A stretch of 64,000 nt of DNA from UBA1141 sp963665155 (GTDB lineage: Bacteria > Chloroflexota > Dehalococcoidia > Lucifugimonadales > UBA3495): positions 372,001-436,000 of the forward strand of contig CAXXFI010000001.1 in NCBI GenBank assembly GCA_963665155.2. Direction: 5' to 3'. Shown piece by piece: positions 17,297 through 27,943 of this stretch. The notes below the pieces were generated by a model. The model saw only the letters and a program-made list of their open reading frames with translations. It was not told the DNA's origin and searched no databases. Each line of letters starts with the position of its first letter. The first letter of the stretch is position 1. The position numbers and the translations under genes were made by a program.

Positions 17297-19240
17297 TCAT
17301 ACTGCGTCGGCTGGGCCACGTACCACGACCATCAATGTAATATCGTCAGACTGGGGCGCGTCGCCGACAAAGGCGTCGACCTTTTCGATCAGGCCATCCT
17401 GTATGTCCAGAGCCGGACGCCCCAGATTGGCGCGGACAAACTCTCGCAGCCTGTCCTCATCGAAGAATTCCCCTTGCCCGTTCTCCGCCTCGGTAATGCC
17501 GTCGGTATACAGCAGCAACACATCGCCAGGTGCTATGTGAACAATCCTCTGTTCCCATGTCACGCCGTCGAGTATGCCCAGCGGCACGCCCGTCCTGTCC
17601 AGCTCTTGGATCGCGTTTTCGCCTCCGGCACTGAGTAGATAAGGCGGGTTGTGCCCAGCGTTAGAGTAGGTCAACTCTCCCGATAATGGATCGAGGACAC
17701 CGTAGAACACCGTGACGAACAGGCCGGAGTGGGTATCCGCCAGAATCCGGTGATTGGCGGCGCTGAGCGCAAGCTCAGGCTGAGTCTCGTACTCAACGGC
17801 AAAAGTCCGGATGAGGGTGCGACTTAGAGCCATGAACAATGCCGCCCCCATGCCTTTGTCGGCCACATCCGCAATTAGTAGTCCTAATCGTCCATTTGGC
17901 AGCGGTATGATGTCGTAGAAATCACCAGATGTCTCTCTGGCTGGCTTGAGCAAGGCCGCTAACCGCCAACCTGGAACGTCAGGTAGGTTGGCGGGAAGGA
18001 AATTCGCCTGTATTTGCCCGGCAAGCGCGAGCTCACGAGACACACTCTCATAAGCCAACTCCTGGGCATAGACTCTGGCCCCTTGCAGAGCCGAGGCAAT
18101 CTGTACCGCGAGGGACTGGACAGCTGGTAGCAGACTTGAGGCGGCTTCCTGGTCGCGATGCAGGGACAGGTAGATCCCCCCGATCGGATTTTTAGTTTCC
18201 ACGTCAAGAACCGGTGTCTCCACCAGGGCATCGTTTGTCGCTTGGGTATCCCAGGGCGGTACTACTCCCGGCAGAAAGCTCTGTGACTCAGACATCGTGG
18301 CCAGCCACTCCACAGGCCGAAGGGGCGACCGGCGGCCAATCGCCCCAAGAGCAATAGAGGGTCTGATCGGGGAAGATACGGATATCTATCCGGCAATTTG
18401 GGAACATTATGGGAACGTGCTCACTCAAGACCTCAGGCAACGTCGATGCATCTGGAGGGCCATTGATGATCGCCCGCCCCAGCTCCTCTAGCTTCTTCAG
18501 CTCCCGGGTTCGGCCAGACACCTGTCTGGTCATCTGGTTGAACGCTTTAGTCAATATCTCCAGCTCGCCCCCCATGCCGGCGGGGTCTATTTGAACGTCC
18601 AGGTTGCCGGCACCCACCTCCTCGGCCGCCCTGGTCAGTCGCTTAATAGGACTGACAACTACCCAAATCGCCACCCCAATCGCCACGATTATTACGAGCA
18701 AGCTGACAACCAGCTGGAATATCGCCGACTCCTCAATCCTCGACATGGGTGCGGATACGGCCGATTCATCCACCACCAGGACGGCTGTGATACGGAGCAA
18801 GCCAAACAGGGTTCGCCGTCCCAATACACCCGCTGGCACGGTGGAGAATCCGACAAATCTTCCCGTGGCTTCCTCGACGACCACACCATCCGTGCCGCCG
18901 AGGACGTGTCTTACCACCTCCGCAGAAAAGTCGTCCGATATGAAGCCACCCACTCTGGTCTCGTCGCCGTGGGCAACATACGTTCCGTCACCACCGACGA
19001 GGAAGGCGACTTGAGTCTCGTTGGTCGTGTCTGTGACCAGCTCCTGCAGCCGCCGATTGTCGATGGATGACGATATCTGGTTAGCCAATAACGAAACCTG
19101 GCTGACCGTGTCATCCTTCGCCAGGTTGTTGAGTTCGTCTGACACGTCCTGGCGTCCAAAGAGCGCAATCACCCAAATGGGAAGAAGGGACGGAAGGAGA
19201 ACAGGATCGTCAGTTTCCAGACAAGGGAACCCCTCAACAT
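17297..19240 (-). pseudogene. sensor protein phosphatase (Cache-HAMP-GAF-SpoIIE), two frameshifts
   Basis: Three consecutive frames join into one protein of about 645 residues. The N-terminal membrane anchor MLRGSLVWKLTILF (ATG 19240) shifts near 19190 into an extracytoplasmic sensor domain (SDELNNLAKDDTVSQVSLLANQISSSI), a second membrane helix and a HAMP domain (VSPIKRLTRAAEEVGAGNLDV). A second shift near 18305-18320 leads into a GAF-like region and a PP2C/SpoIIE phosphatase (SGDFYDIIPLPNGRLGLLIADVADKGMGAALFMA ... QSDDITLMVV). Such proteins dephosphorylate anti-sigma antagonists in response to an external cue. The two indels make it a pseudogene or, less likely, two separate products. Confidence 0.85.
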
Positions 19241-19528
19241 GGGCAACTCACTTGGTACCCGTCGTTCGTAGTCCAATCGCGCATTCGTTCACCCTACCAA
19301 AGCTGACGCCGGTGCCGTCGCGGCAGCGCCAGAAATGAAAGTGTGGTTACCAGGGTCGTAAAGAAAGCCTCCGGCAGGACGCCTGCCCCTGATTCACCAT
19401 AACCTATCCTAAGCTCGCCATAGTCCGAATCAGAGACGTCCCTTCTCCGTACCAGCCAGCAAAGACGGCCGGAAAGCAAAGTTCCAGACCGATAAACCAA
19501 ACCCGAACTGCGAAGGCTTAGTAGTACC
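19241..19528. other. short non-coding stretch before IS1182 copy 2
   Basis: A minus-strand frame of about 68 residues (LPEAFFTTLVTTLSFLALPRRHRRQLW at its end) is open at 19294-19500 and is cut off just short of the IS. It could be the tail of a lost membrane protein, but nothing recognisable supports it. Confidence 0.3.
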
Positions 19529-21310
19529 CTAGAAACCCGGCTGAAAAGCCCTGCTGTGACGGGATGGCGTGGAGGATAACCAGTGGACTGTAAGTCTGAG
19601 GCTAAGAGTGACCCAGTTGGCTGCGGCCAATATGAATTGGGTAGTAACGATGGGCGACCCTGGGGCTTGCTGGTCCGGTTTATCGTGAGAGGAGCCTGGA
19701 GCCGGAGATATCATCCCCATCTTGGTAGCCACCAGGGTCAGGTTGGCCACCGTGGCCGCCATGAGTAGTTGGAATCGGGTCTTGGCTCGGCCGAAGTAGC
19801 GAGATTGGCGGACCCCCAGTTGCGCCAGCCGCGCCAGGCGATGCTCGGCCGCCTGGCGCGGCCTACGGTATTCAGCAAAGCCCTCACTCCGCTGGAAGTC
19901 CCGGGCTTGTTGCAAGAGCGCCTCTTGGGGATGCAGGGCTACGGTGCGTCCCGCCCCGTACCGCGCCGCCACGCACTGGGACCGCAGGGGGCATACGCCG
20001 CAGACCGCCGGGTCGAATTGGAAACTCCGGGCCAGGTAGGTCCGACCCAACCGGTTGGTCCGGGTGCCGAAGGTCCGCAGGGTGTGGGTAACATTACCGG
20101 CTGGGCAGGTGCAGGTTCCTGCCTCCAAGTCGATCTGGAAGTCCTCCTTGGGGAAGCAGGCCTTATTAGGGCGACCCGGCACCTTGGCTATTAGAGTCCG
20201 ACCAGCATCGGCAAAGGCCTGCCGCGTCCCGCCATCCCCATAGGCCGCATCCCCGATAGTCTCCTCCACCGCTATGCCCGTGTTCTCCTCACTCTGCTCC
20301 ACCAGTTCCAGGACTCCAGTGTTGTCACCGGCATTGCCGGGCAGGATGTCTACCGCGGTCACCAGTTGGGAATCGGTATCCACCACCACGGCAGCCTTAT
20401 GTCCGTCGAAGCGTTTGCTGCTGCTTTTACGGCCGTGGCGCATCTCCGGGTCGTGTACCGAAGGGATGCGGTCCCGGCTTACCCCATCCTTCAGGGCTGG
20501 GCCATCCTCCTGGCGTTCCACATCCTGCAGTAACAGTTGCCCCAGCAACTCCGCCGCTTCCACTATACCCTGGCGCTGGGGGCTCTCCTCGGGGAACTGA
20601 CCCTGGACCTGACGGGCCAGCTCCAACACCAGGTCGGCATCGGCTACTATCTTCTGCAGTAAGGCTTGCCGCTCTTTCTGGTTGTCCCAGTCAATCTCTG
20701 CCTCTCCCTTCACACTGGAGCCAAAGTAGAGTTCCAGACCGTGTCTCAAGGCCCATTCCTCGGGCCGCGTCCCATCCAGGTCCGAAAGCGCCCGCACTAC
20801 CTGGACTATGCCGTCGGCCAGCAAGTTGTAGGTGTCCTTGACCGCCCCTCGGCCCAGAATGTAGGTGGTGTCTACCGCCACCTTCATCCGGCGTCCTTTC
20901 AGGTATCCGGTCTGCCGGGCGAATTGGAGGCTGCGCTGAAAGACGGCCCGCACCCGGTCGTGGAGGATCAGCTGGGCTCGAAACAGCTGCAGCGTGCTCT
21001 TGGCAAAGGGCCGGTCCTCCACCTCAATCCCCAACGCCACCTTCCACCGGATATCAAAATCCGCCCGCTGTTTGGCTTCGGCGTCGCTGACTTTGTCGTA
21101 GGCTTGCAACAACAGCGCAGTGGCCACCAGACTTGGGGGCACGCTATCCCGGCCATTGTCTGGGCAATATAGCTCGGCGAACTCTTCGTCTCGAAATAGC
21201 TGTCCCCGCAGGGAGGCCAGGAAGCCATAGAAGGAGCCCCGGCCCACATAGTCCAGGTACAGGTGATCCGCTTCCAGCAGCCCTCGTTGCGCCGACCGTA
21301 CTCCCAGCAT
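19529..21310 (-). CDS. IS1182-family transposase, copy 2
   Basis: A 593-residue transposase identical to copy 1 except for one Leu-to-Pro change near residue 480 (EYRRPRQ against EYRRLRQ). It has the same start with GGGAGG upstream and the same stop formed by the terminal CTAG. The near identity means the two copies separated very recently or are kept alike by gene conversion. Confidence 0.92.
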   Translation of the reverse strand: MLGVRSAQRGLLEADHLYLDYVGRGSFYGFLASLRGQLFRDEEFAELYCPDNGRDSVPPSLVATALLLQAYDKVSDAEAKQRADFDIRWKVALGIEVEDRPFAKSTLQLFRAQLILHDRVRAVFQRSLQFARQTGYLKGRRMKVAVDTTYILGRGAVKDTYNLLADGIVQVVRALSDLDGTRPEEWALRHGLELYFGSSVKGEAEIDWDNQKERQALLQKIVADADLVLELARQVQGQFPEESPQRQGIVEAAELLGQLLLQDVERQEDGPALKDGVSRDRIPSVHDPEMRHGRKSSSKRFDGHKAAVVVDTDSQLVTAVDILPGNAGDNTGVLELVEQSEENTGIAVEETIGDAAYGDGGTRQAFADAGRTLIAKVPGRPNKACFPKEDFQIDLEAGTCTCPAGNVTHTLRTFGTRTNRLGRTYLARSFQFDPAVCGVCPLRSQCVAARYGAGRTVALHPQEALLQQARDFQRSEGFAEYRRPRQAAEHRLARLAQLGVRQSRYFGRAKTRFQLLMAATVANLTLVATKMGMISPAPGSSHDKPDQQAPGSPIVTTQFILAAANWVTLSLRLTVHWLSSTPSRHSRAFQPGF

Positions 21311-21397
21311 CCTCAACCTCCCACACCCATTTATTAAATCTCTTGCCCAGTATATCGGGACAGCCTAGGTCAGGGTACTTTTCGGCCGGAGTTCTAG
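19529..21397 (-). mobile_element. IS1182-family element, copy 2 (1869 bp, inverted)
   Basis: Same length, ends and coding sequence as copy 1 but in the opposite direction. It is flanked by CTAG on both sides; the right CTAG is shared with MITE copy 3. With copy 1 it brackets 3.2 kb of decayed genes. Confidence 0.92.
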
Positions 21398-21546
21398 TAT
21401 TACAACGACGGATCACAAAAAAGGGGCCTCGAGCACCTCTTCATGGCTGTTAGGCGCGTGGGCTGACAGCTTTGGGGTCTTGCGTTCCGCGAAGCGATTT
21501 CTGCCCCAAAACTGACCAATTTGAGAAAGCGTCGTTGTAATACTAG
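21394..21546. repeat. MITE copy 3 (153 bp)
   Basis: As copies 1 and 2, with CTAG at both ends. It abuts IS1182 copy 2 on its left and truncates the aldo/keto reductase gene on its right. Confidence 0.9.
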
Positions 21547-21991
21547 CGGGGCTGAAGTGGAATTGGATCACGTCCAGGTAGTCGGTCTTCAAGCGTCGCA
21601 GGCTCTGCTCGCACGCGTTTATGATGTTGTCCCGACTGTAGTCGTGCAACCGCGGCAGCGGGACTCCGAACCTGGTGCGCTCGCTGGGTGAGAATTTCCT
21701 GACATCCAGAGGGCACCCGCATTTGGAGGCGAGGAAGAACTCCTTCCGGCGGCTGGCGATACACCTGCCTATGTGTGACTCGGCCTCGCCGTAGTCAAGG
21801 GCTACATCAATGTAGTTGATCCCGGCGTCCAACAAGGCGTTCAGGATCCGCTCCGGTTGGCCGGACGTCAGTGGTCGGCCGACGCCCCCGACCATGCCGC
21901 GTAGCTCAAGGGCGCCGTAGCCCAATGCAGTCACGTTCAGCCCGGTACGACCCAGGGTTCTCTTGGGTAGGTCTGGCATTATCTTCACCAC
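21547..21991 (-). pseudogene. aldo/keto reductase, N-terminal fragment cut by a MITE
   Basis: PKRTLGRTGLNVTALGYGALELRG, LLDAGINYIDVALDYGEAESHIGRCI and EQSLRRLKTDYLDVIQFHFSP are the first half of an NADPH-dependent aldo/keto reductase, including the catalytic Asp and Tyr (INYIDVALDYGEAE). After about 148 residues the frame enters MITE copy 3, and the rest of the barrel is missing from the window. Confidence 0.88.
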
Positions 21992-22545
21992 ACTGTCTCC
22001 TATGAATGGAAGTCAACATTCAATCATCTGGCCTCAGGAAGACACACCGGCCCGGTCGACGTTAGGCGAACGACACTTTGGGCGTTAAACATCAACCTTT
22101 CACCCGGATGGGTTGCACGGGAGGAGGAGCACCTGCCAGATATTGTACCCTACCTTTGGCGGTGGTCCGAAGTGGAGCCTCTGGTGCTGACAAGTAGCGC
22201 CTCTGGTGCTGACAATGGCGCTCTGGTGACTCCACCGGGAAGTGGAAAGACGGACCATGCCCTTGGCCACCCCCGGGCTGAGCTGCGGCACCATTCATAC
22301 CATGGTAGCCGCGCTCCAGTTGTTGCTGCCACGCCAACAGCCATCAGGCGGATATTTTCCCGGCGATGTGGAGGGCATTACCAGGACTCCCTATGCTAGG
22401 AGAAGCCATATTCTTCAGTATCCGGGAATGCTTTTGTGTTAATCTCAGCGTAAGCTCAATTGAGAAAATGCTCTCGAATCTGCGAGGTACCTGGAACCCT
22501 GGTTCTATTGGCGACCCGATTTCCTATTTTAAGGAGGAGACAGAC
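21992..22545. other. intergenic region, 550 bp
   Basis: It contains a short direct repeat around 22173-22218 (CCTCTGGTGCTGACAA, twice). No coding frame or RNA gene is supported. Confidence 0.5.
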
Positions 22546-23529
22546 ATGGGAAAGGACTACACGTTCTGCGTAGGCACAGTTGGCGGAGGTTTGTCTCAAA
22601 GCCCGGACGGGGGGGAGACCTGGAACCGGATCAGGTCCCCATTGCCCACGGAATGCAATGTGAGGGCCCTGGCCGTTTACCCGAATAATCCGCACCAGAT
22701 CCTGGCTGGCTCGGATAACGGCATCTATCGCAGCGAGGACAACGGGGCTACTTGGGAGATGCTGGATTCGCCCATGGATGGCACCCAGATCTGGTCGGTG
22801 GCGGTGGACCCGGTGGACCCCAACATTATTTTCGCTGGAACAAGACCCGATGCATTTCGCTCCAAGGACGGTGGGAAATCTTGGGAGAAGCTGTCCTTAG
22901 GTGTAACGAACCCCTGCCCGGTCGGCACCCCGCGGACGACGGGGATAATTGTCGATCCCAGGGACCACCGCACCGTATGGGCCGGCATCGAGGTTGATGG
23001 CATCTACAAAAGCCTGGATGGTGGAGACACCTGGGTGCATCTCCCCGACTTGGGTCCCGACCCGTTCCACGGGGATATCCACGACCTGGCCCTCAGCGTG
23101 GACGATCCAAAGGCGATTTACGCCACCACCCCTTATGGCATCGCCACCAGCACGGACGAAGGTGAGAGCTGGAGTTACCACGAATTCCCCAAGTACGACG
23201 AGAGCGACAAATGGTCGTATTGCCGGGGGATGTTGGTCAAGGCGGACGATCCCAACGTCATATTTGTGGGCAATGGCGATACGACGCCAGGATGGACCGG
23301 GGACATCCGGCTGTCTAAAGACGGTGGTAAGACCTGGGGCACGGCGTCTTTGCCGGTCAAGCCCAACTCACGGGTCTACTGGTTTGCCAACCATGAATCT
23401 ATCCCCAACGTTATAGGGGCTGCCAGCATCTATGGCCAAATTTTCGTAAGCGAAGATGGCGGCGACTCGTGGCAGAAGTTGAGGAAGGAGTTCGGCGAGA
23501 TTCGTACCTTGGCATTGATGCCGAACTAA
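22546..23529 (+). CDS. Asp-box (BNR/sortilin-like) beta-propeller protein
   Basis: The protein has 327 residues. ATG 22546 is chosen over an earlier in-frame start because AAGGAGGAG lies 7-8 nt before it. At least six Asp-box motifs (S-x-D-x-G-x-T-W) are seen: SPDGGETWNRI, SEDNGATWEML, SKDGGKSWEKL, SLDGGDTWVHL, STDEGESWSYH, SKDGGKTWGTA and SEDGGDSWQKL. They are separated by strand pairs of the type LAVYPNNPHQILAGSDNGIYRS. It is a six- to seven-bladed propeller as in sialidases and VPS10-like proteins. No signal peptide is seen and the sialidase catalytic residues cannot be identified, so it is probably a binding or scaffold protein. Confidence 0.88.
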   Translation: MGKDYTFCVGTVGGGLSQSPDGGETWNRIRSPLPTECNVRALAVYPNNPHQILAGSDNGIYRSEDNGATWEMLDSPMDGTQIWSVAVDPVDPNIIFAGTRPDAFRSKDGGKSWEKLSLGVTNPCPVGTPRTTGIIVDPRDHRTVWAGIEVDGIYKSLDGGDTWVHLPDLGPDPFHGDIHDLALSVDDPKAIYATTPYGIATSTDEGESWSYHEFPKYDESDKWSYCRGMLVKADDPNVIFVGNGDTTPGWTGDIRLSKDGGKTWGTASLPVKPNSRVYWFANHESIPNVIGAASIYGQIFVSEDGGDSWQKLRKEFGEIRTLALMPN

Positions 23530-23690
23530 GCCTGTTTTGCATGGTCCCGGCTGGCTTGTGTCGGCAATGCTGGGCACACTGCGCTATGCTTGGGCCCAGT
23601 TTCAGTCTCCCCACCACGCCGACCGCTATCGTTCTTTCCCTTCCTGGCGTCGGGAGCAACTCCGATTTAACATAAAGGAGCGTTTCAGTG

Positions 23691-24637
23691 ATGAGTGACA
23701 GGCTGATTGGAGTGGTCGTTGCCGGAGAAACACCGATGAGATCCTTGGCAGGATCGAGCGCAGCGAAAGGGCGGGCATACCTGCGGTCTGGATGACCACC
23801 GGCGGCGCCCGCCTGGATAGCATTACCGCGATTGCCGCCGCCGCCACTCGGACCCGAGACATCAAATTTGGTACGTCTGTAGTTCCAACTTTTCCGCGCC
23901 ATCCCCTGGTAATGGTGCAACAAGCCCAGGTGGTGGCGCAGATAGCTCCCGGCCGCTTCCGCCTAGGCATCGGCCCCAGCCACCGGCCCACTATGCGAGC
24001 GATGGGCATCCGGATGAACAACCCCTTGGGCCACCTGAGAGAGTATCTACAAATACTCAAATTACTGTTGCAAACCGGGCAGGTGGACCTTGACGGTGAA
24101 TATTATCAGGTGCACGAATCCATTCCCGAACCCGTGGACGTGCCGGTGATGGCTTCGGCCCTGCAACGGGGTTCCTTTGAGCTGTGCGGCGCGGAAGCAG
24201 ATGGGGCGATTAGCTGGGTCTGTCCTGGAGTGTACCTACGTGACGTCGCGATACCCGCCATGCGGGAAGGGGCGGACAAGGCAGGCCGCCCGGCACCGCC
24301 CCTTATTGCCCACGCACCCGTATGCGTCCACGAAAACCTCGATGAGGTCCGGGCCGCCGCCCGGGCGCAACTGGCCAGTCCTCTGCAGCCATTCTACCAG
24401 CGTATGTTCGCTGCCGCCGGTTTCCCTGAAACGTCGGATGGAACATGGAGCGACGCGATGATTGACGCCGTGGTCTTTTCTGGGGATGAAAGCAGGGTAA
24501 CCGAGAGGACACAAGAGATGTTTTCTTTCGGCGCCGGTGAGATGCTTATATCACCCCTCGGCGCCGGCGGCGACGAGGCTGAATCGATACACCGCACCAC
24601 ACGTCTCTTGGCGGAGTTGGCCAAGTCTCCGGTGTAG
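23691..24637 (+). pseudogene. LLM-class flavin-dependent oxidoreductase, one frameshift near the start
   Basis: ATG 23691 after AAAGGAG gives MSDRLIGVVVAGET. One base appears missing near 23731, after which the other frame continues TDEILGRIERSERAGIPAVWMTTGGARLDSITAIAAAA. That frame then runs intact for about 280 residues (APGRFRLGIGPSHRPTM, LREYLQILKLLL, FSFGAGEMLISPLGAGGDEAESI). The family is luciferase-like monooxygenases, often F420- or FMN-dependent. The internal ATG at 23792 could give a product lacking the first strand of the barrel. Indel by decay or sequence error. Confidence 0.85.
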
Positions 24638-24720
24638 GAACTACTAAATCGAAGATAAATATTGGCTCGTTAACCGCCCTCTAACAAAGAACAGATTTAG
24701 CACTGCCTTTTGCCACGGTA

Positions 24721-24930
24721 ATCTACTCCGTTTATGTATTCCCTCGGGACCATTGGATTCGCTAGCTGACCATTGTGTTGAAATCTTACGTCGCTAACGG
24801 AGGATTTGTCCACGGATAAGGCAGGGGCGGCCTAGCGCGAGACAGCGGTCAATCCCGGCACACCGGGAAGGTGCCACAAGCCCAATCCCACAAGATGCCG
24901 AACCTAGCCGACACTATTCGCGCATAGTGT
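24721..24930 (+). repeat. long inverted repeat, left copy (about 210 bp)
   Basis: This stretch matches the reverse complement of 32731-32943 along its whole length with scattered mismatches. It includes ACACTATTCGCGCATAGTGT, itself a hairpin with 7-bp arms, at its inner end. No open frame is shared. The rest of 24638-24998 holds nothing else that can be identified. Confidence 0.88.
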
Positions 24931-24998
24931 CCGTCGGCATGATTTTGGAAGTCTCAGATGGTGGACACTTTCAGTAACGATATGTTGATATTTGCCGA

Positions 24999-26288
24999 TT
25001 AAGAATTTCGTTCCAATTCCGCCCAATTGTCACCGGTCATAAGCTGAGCCCAGCGCCGGTAGAAGGCGCGGTGATTACTCTCGCTAAACCGAAATTCGCT
25101 GGCCCAAGCGCCAAGTTTTTCATTAAACCCATCGTGCCCTAATCCCATTTCCATATTCATTGGATACCGGCGGGAAACTACTCCCCGGCTGGTTTCGGTA
25201 CAAGCCTGCCAATTATCCATGTCGTCCTGCTCGAATGTACCCGATGGCCCGAACCCTTGCAGAGCAGCGACGCGTAACGCCTCCTTGACTTCTGGAGGCG
25301 CCATCTTATCAGCGAATGCGCACGACCACACTTCAATTTTGTCTGGCCCTTTGGGATGCCACACTCGGAGGCTAGTGGAGTTGGCTCTCAGCATCGAAAA
25401 ATTGGGGAACATTGTGCCCACGATCAGCTTAACCAACTTGCTGCGTTGGCCCAAGCGCTGGTCGACTTCTTCGCGAATTTCCTATTCATAAGCCAAAATT
25501 TCCGCCATTGGAGGGTCGCTTGGGTCGCTTGGGTCGCTTGGATTGACGGTTATGACACAATGTCCATTCCCCGGAGAGACAACCCTGCCCTGACTGCTCC
25601 GTGAAGACCGGAAGTTGCTGGAGAATTTGGTTCTTATGGCCGACAGGTGAGTCCAAGCTGTATGGTATCCGTCGCCTCCGAAATTTTCGGCGGGTAACTT
25701 CCAGTTGCAAGGTATTACCCACTTGTGTATGCCGCCAATTACTTCTATGCCGCCCTCGCGCCGGTCGAATATCGAGTCCAGATACCAGGTCAACTCGCCC
25801 AGGTAATCGAGCAGAGGGGGTGCGTTCGAATCAAAGGTGGCGAAGACGAGTCCCTTGTAAGTGTCTAACTGGGATACTGGGATCAGACCCCAATTATTTT
25901 GGTCTAATTCTCCATAATAGGCATCTCGCAAGTTCGGTACAGCGCTCAGCTTCCCATCGTTGGCGTAAGCCCAACCATGGTAGGCACAGATGAATGCGGC
26001 GGCATTTCCGCTGTCAGCACGGCATAGCCGGTTGCCACGGTGGCGGCATACATTCAGAAAAGCGCCTACTCTCCCGTGGGTATCCCGAACCACCAGCACA
26101 GGGTCCTCGCCCATGAAGGTGGTGATGAAGTCCCCGGGCTCTGGTATTTGACTCTCATGGCATAGGAATAGCCAGCAGCGGGCAAAGATTTGCTCCTGCT
26201 CCTGCTCATAAATATCTTGCTCAATGAATATGCGCCGGCTAAGTAACCCATTGTCCGCATCTACGAGGTTGCTCAAGTCCACGGCCAC
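24999..26288 (-). pseudogene. Rieske ring-hydroxylating oxygenase, large subunit, with in-frame stop
   Basis: GTG 26288 is placed after AGGAGG with 6 nt spacing. The Rieske centre CRHRGNRLCRADSGN...CAYHGW binds the [2Fe-2S] cluster, and AENFGGDGYHTAWTH holds the Asp and the two His of the mononuclear iron site. A TAG at 25482-25484 (ILAYE*EIREEVDQRL) splits the C-terminal catalytic domain; both sides are in the same frame. A Ser/Asp/Pro repeat (NPSDPSDPSDPP) lies just before. The total of about 430 codons is normal for the family. Ferredoxin and reductase partners are not adjacent. The family hydroxylates aromatic or other ring compounds. Confidence 0.88.
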
Positions 26289-26451
26289 TAACTTCCTCCT
26301 GGGAGCGACAATTCTTGTTCTGCTGTATAGTACCATTCTTCAAACTTAGTACGCCTATCGATATTCATCGCACAACCTGTGGAGTTTGCAGATTTATGTA
26401 CCTACGCAAATTGAATGCCCTATAAAGCCCTAAGTGGAAAGGAGAATAATT

Positions 26452-27642
26452 ATGCCCACCGATGCAGAGACGCTGATACCACAGCCCTTTGGTCCGCTCC
26501 AGGGAATTCGCATACTCTCGACTGGTACACTCATGGCCCAACCCTATGCGGTAACCCTGGCCGCTGAAATGGGCGCCGAGGTTATTCAAATCGAACGGCC
26601 TGTTGTCGGAGACGCAGCCTGGCGCACCCTAGAGTTTCCCATGCCTTGCGGTGACGGCACCAGCATTGCCACTGCCTGGGTACAAACCAGGCGTAACAGC
26701 TTTCATATCACCCTGGACCTAAGCACGCCGGACGGAAAGGATATGTTCCTGGGATTGGTTGCTAAATCAGACATCTGGATGGAATCCTCAATTCCAGGGA
26801 CCTACGAAGAGTGGGGCTTGAATGATGCCACAATTCTGGGGGCCAACTCAAAGATAGTGATAGCTCATGTGTCTGGATATGGCCAGGACGGACACCCCGA
26901 CTACATGGGCAGGGCCTCCTACGATTTCATCGGCCAAGCATTTGGAGGACTGATGAACTTGACTGGATTCCCCAACCCTGAACCTCCCTCTTTAGCTGGC
27001 TACATCTTCGCTCAACGCACTGGGCAAGGCCAAGTTATCGACCTCGCCCAGTACGAAGCGATACATCACACTCTTGCAGGGACGATGGTAGCCTACTATG
27101 AGCAAGGGTTGGTTCGGGAGCGGGCCGGGAATAAGGCCGGCATGTTTCAACCTTACGACGCATTTCAGGCCAATGACGGTTGGGTCGTTATTGGCGCAGT
27201 TGGGACTGTCTACGACCGGGTGTGCCGCGTGGTGGGGCTCGATCCAACCGAAGAAAAGTGGCGTTCGGCTTATGGGAATGTAGAATCACTCGAAGGGATC
27301 GAGTTCGACGCTATCCTTAGGGGTTGGGTGGGAGAGCGCACTGTGAATGAAGTCGTTACCGCGATGAACGCCGCTGAAGTAGCGTGCAGCCCCATCATGA
27401 CCGCCAAGGATATGGCTGAGGACCCTCACTATCAAGCACGAAACGTCCACATAGAGTGGGAGGACCTATGTTTAAAAAGGAAGGTTAAAGGCACCGGCAT
27501 CATTCCCAAGTTTTCCGCTACTCCCGGCGCCGTATGGAGAGGCTCGGTCACCTTGGGATACGACAATGACCTAGTTTACAAGCGACTCCTGGAAATGCCG
27601 GATGCCAGGATGACAGAGCTTCAATCCCAAGGCGTTATCTAA
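26452..27642 (+). CDS. CaiB/BaiF family III CoA-transferase
   Basis: The protein has 396 residues. ATG 26452 is preceded by AAAGGAG; a longer frame from 26434 lacks a site. LQGIRILSTGTLMAQPYAVTLAAEMGAEVIQIE is the family N-terminus and GRASYDFIGQAFGGLMNLTGFP carries the catalytic Asp that becomes the aspartyl-CoA thioester. GRGQVIDLA-like TGQGQVIDLAQYE follows unusually soon after LTGFPNPEPPSLAGYI, so about 25 residues of the usual linker seem to be absent without breaking the frame. It transfers CoA between carboxylic acids; the substrate is unknown. It is divergent from the Rieske gene and followed by a thioesterase. Confidence 0.88.
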   Translation: MPTDAETLIPQPFGPLQGIRILSTGTLMAQPYAVTLAAEMGAEVIQIERPVVGDAAWRTLEFPMPCGDGTSIATAWVQTRRNSFHITLDLSTPDGKDMFLGLVAKSDIWMESSIPGTYEEWGLNDATILGANSKIVIAHVSGYGQDGHPDYMGRASYDFIGQAFGGLMNLTGFPNPEPPSLAGYIFAQRTGQGQVIDLAQYEAIHHTLAGTMVAYYEQGLVRERAGNKAGMFQPYDAFQANDGWVVIGAVGTVYDRVCRVVGLDPTEEKWRSAYGNVESLEGIEFDAILRGWVGERTVNEVVTAMNAAEVACSPIMTAKDMAEDPHYQARNVHIEWEDLCLKRKVKGTGIIPKFSATPGAVWRGSVTLGYDNDLVYKRLLEMPDARMTELQSQGVI

Positions 27643-27943
27643 ATTTATACAATCGATAGGATTGTAGGGCAACGACCGAAGTCCTAATCCAGAATGGTCA
27701 TGTTTATGCGATATCCAGTAGCCTACCGTCTCAGCCTATGACACCCACCCCACCCCTATACACCAAAGCTCCCTCCACCATTGAGGTTGTCGTAAACGAA
27801 ACAATCGACAGCGTGGATGAGCACCCCTAACATAACTGCGACAGGTCAAAGAGAATTCGCTAAACACAATAGACTTCAACTCGGTTTCTTAGGCACCCTC
27901 TGGGTGGACCAGCGTTATAACTCGCACGGAGGTGATCCTGAGC
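27643..27943. other. intergenic region, 300 bp
   Basis: No gene is seen. The last 20 bases hold the very strong ribosome-binding site (GGAGGTGATCC) of the thioesterase. Confidence 0.5.

Noticed and set aside
19294..19500. 68-residue minus-strand ORF next to IS1182 copy 2
   Set aside because: A hydrophobic stretch is present, but there is no start signal or recognisable domain; at most a tail of a lost gene.
13000..21453. Long open frames on the strand opposite the transposases (for example 12995-14311 + and 20666-21172 +)
   Set aside because: They are shadows: the composition follows the third codon positions of the transposases, starts lack ribosome-binding sites and nothing matches a known family.
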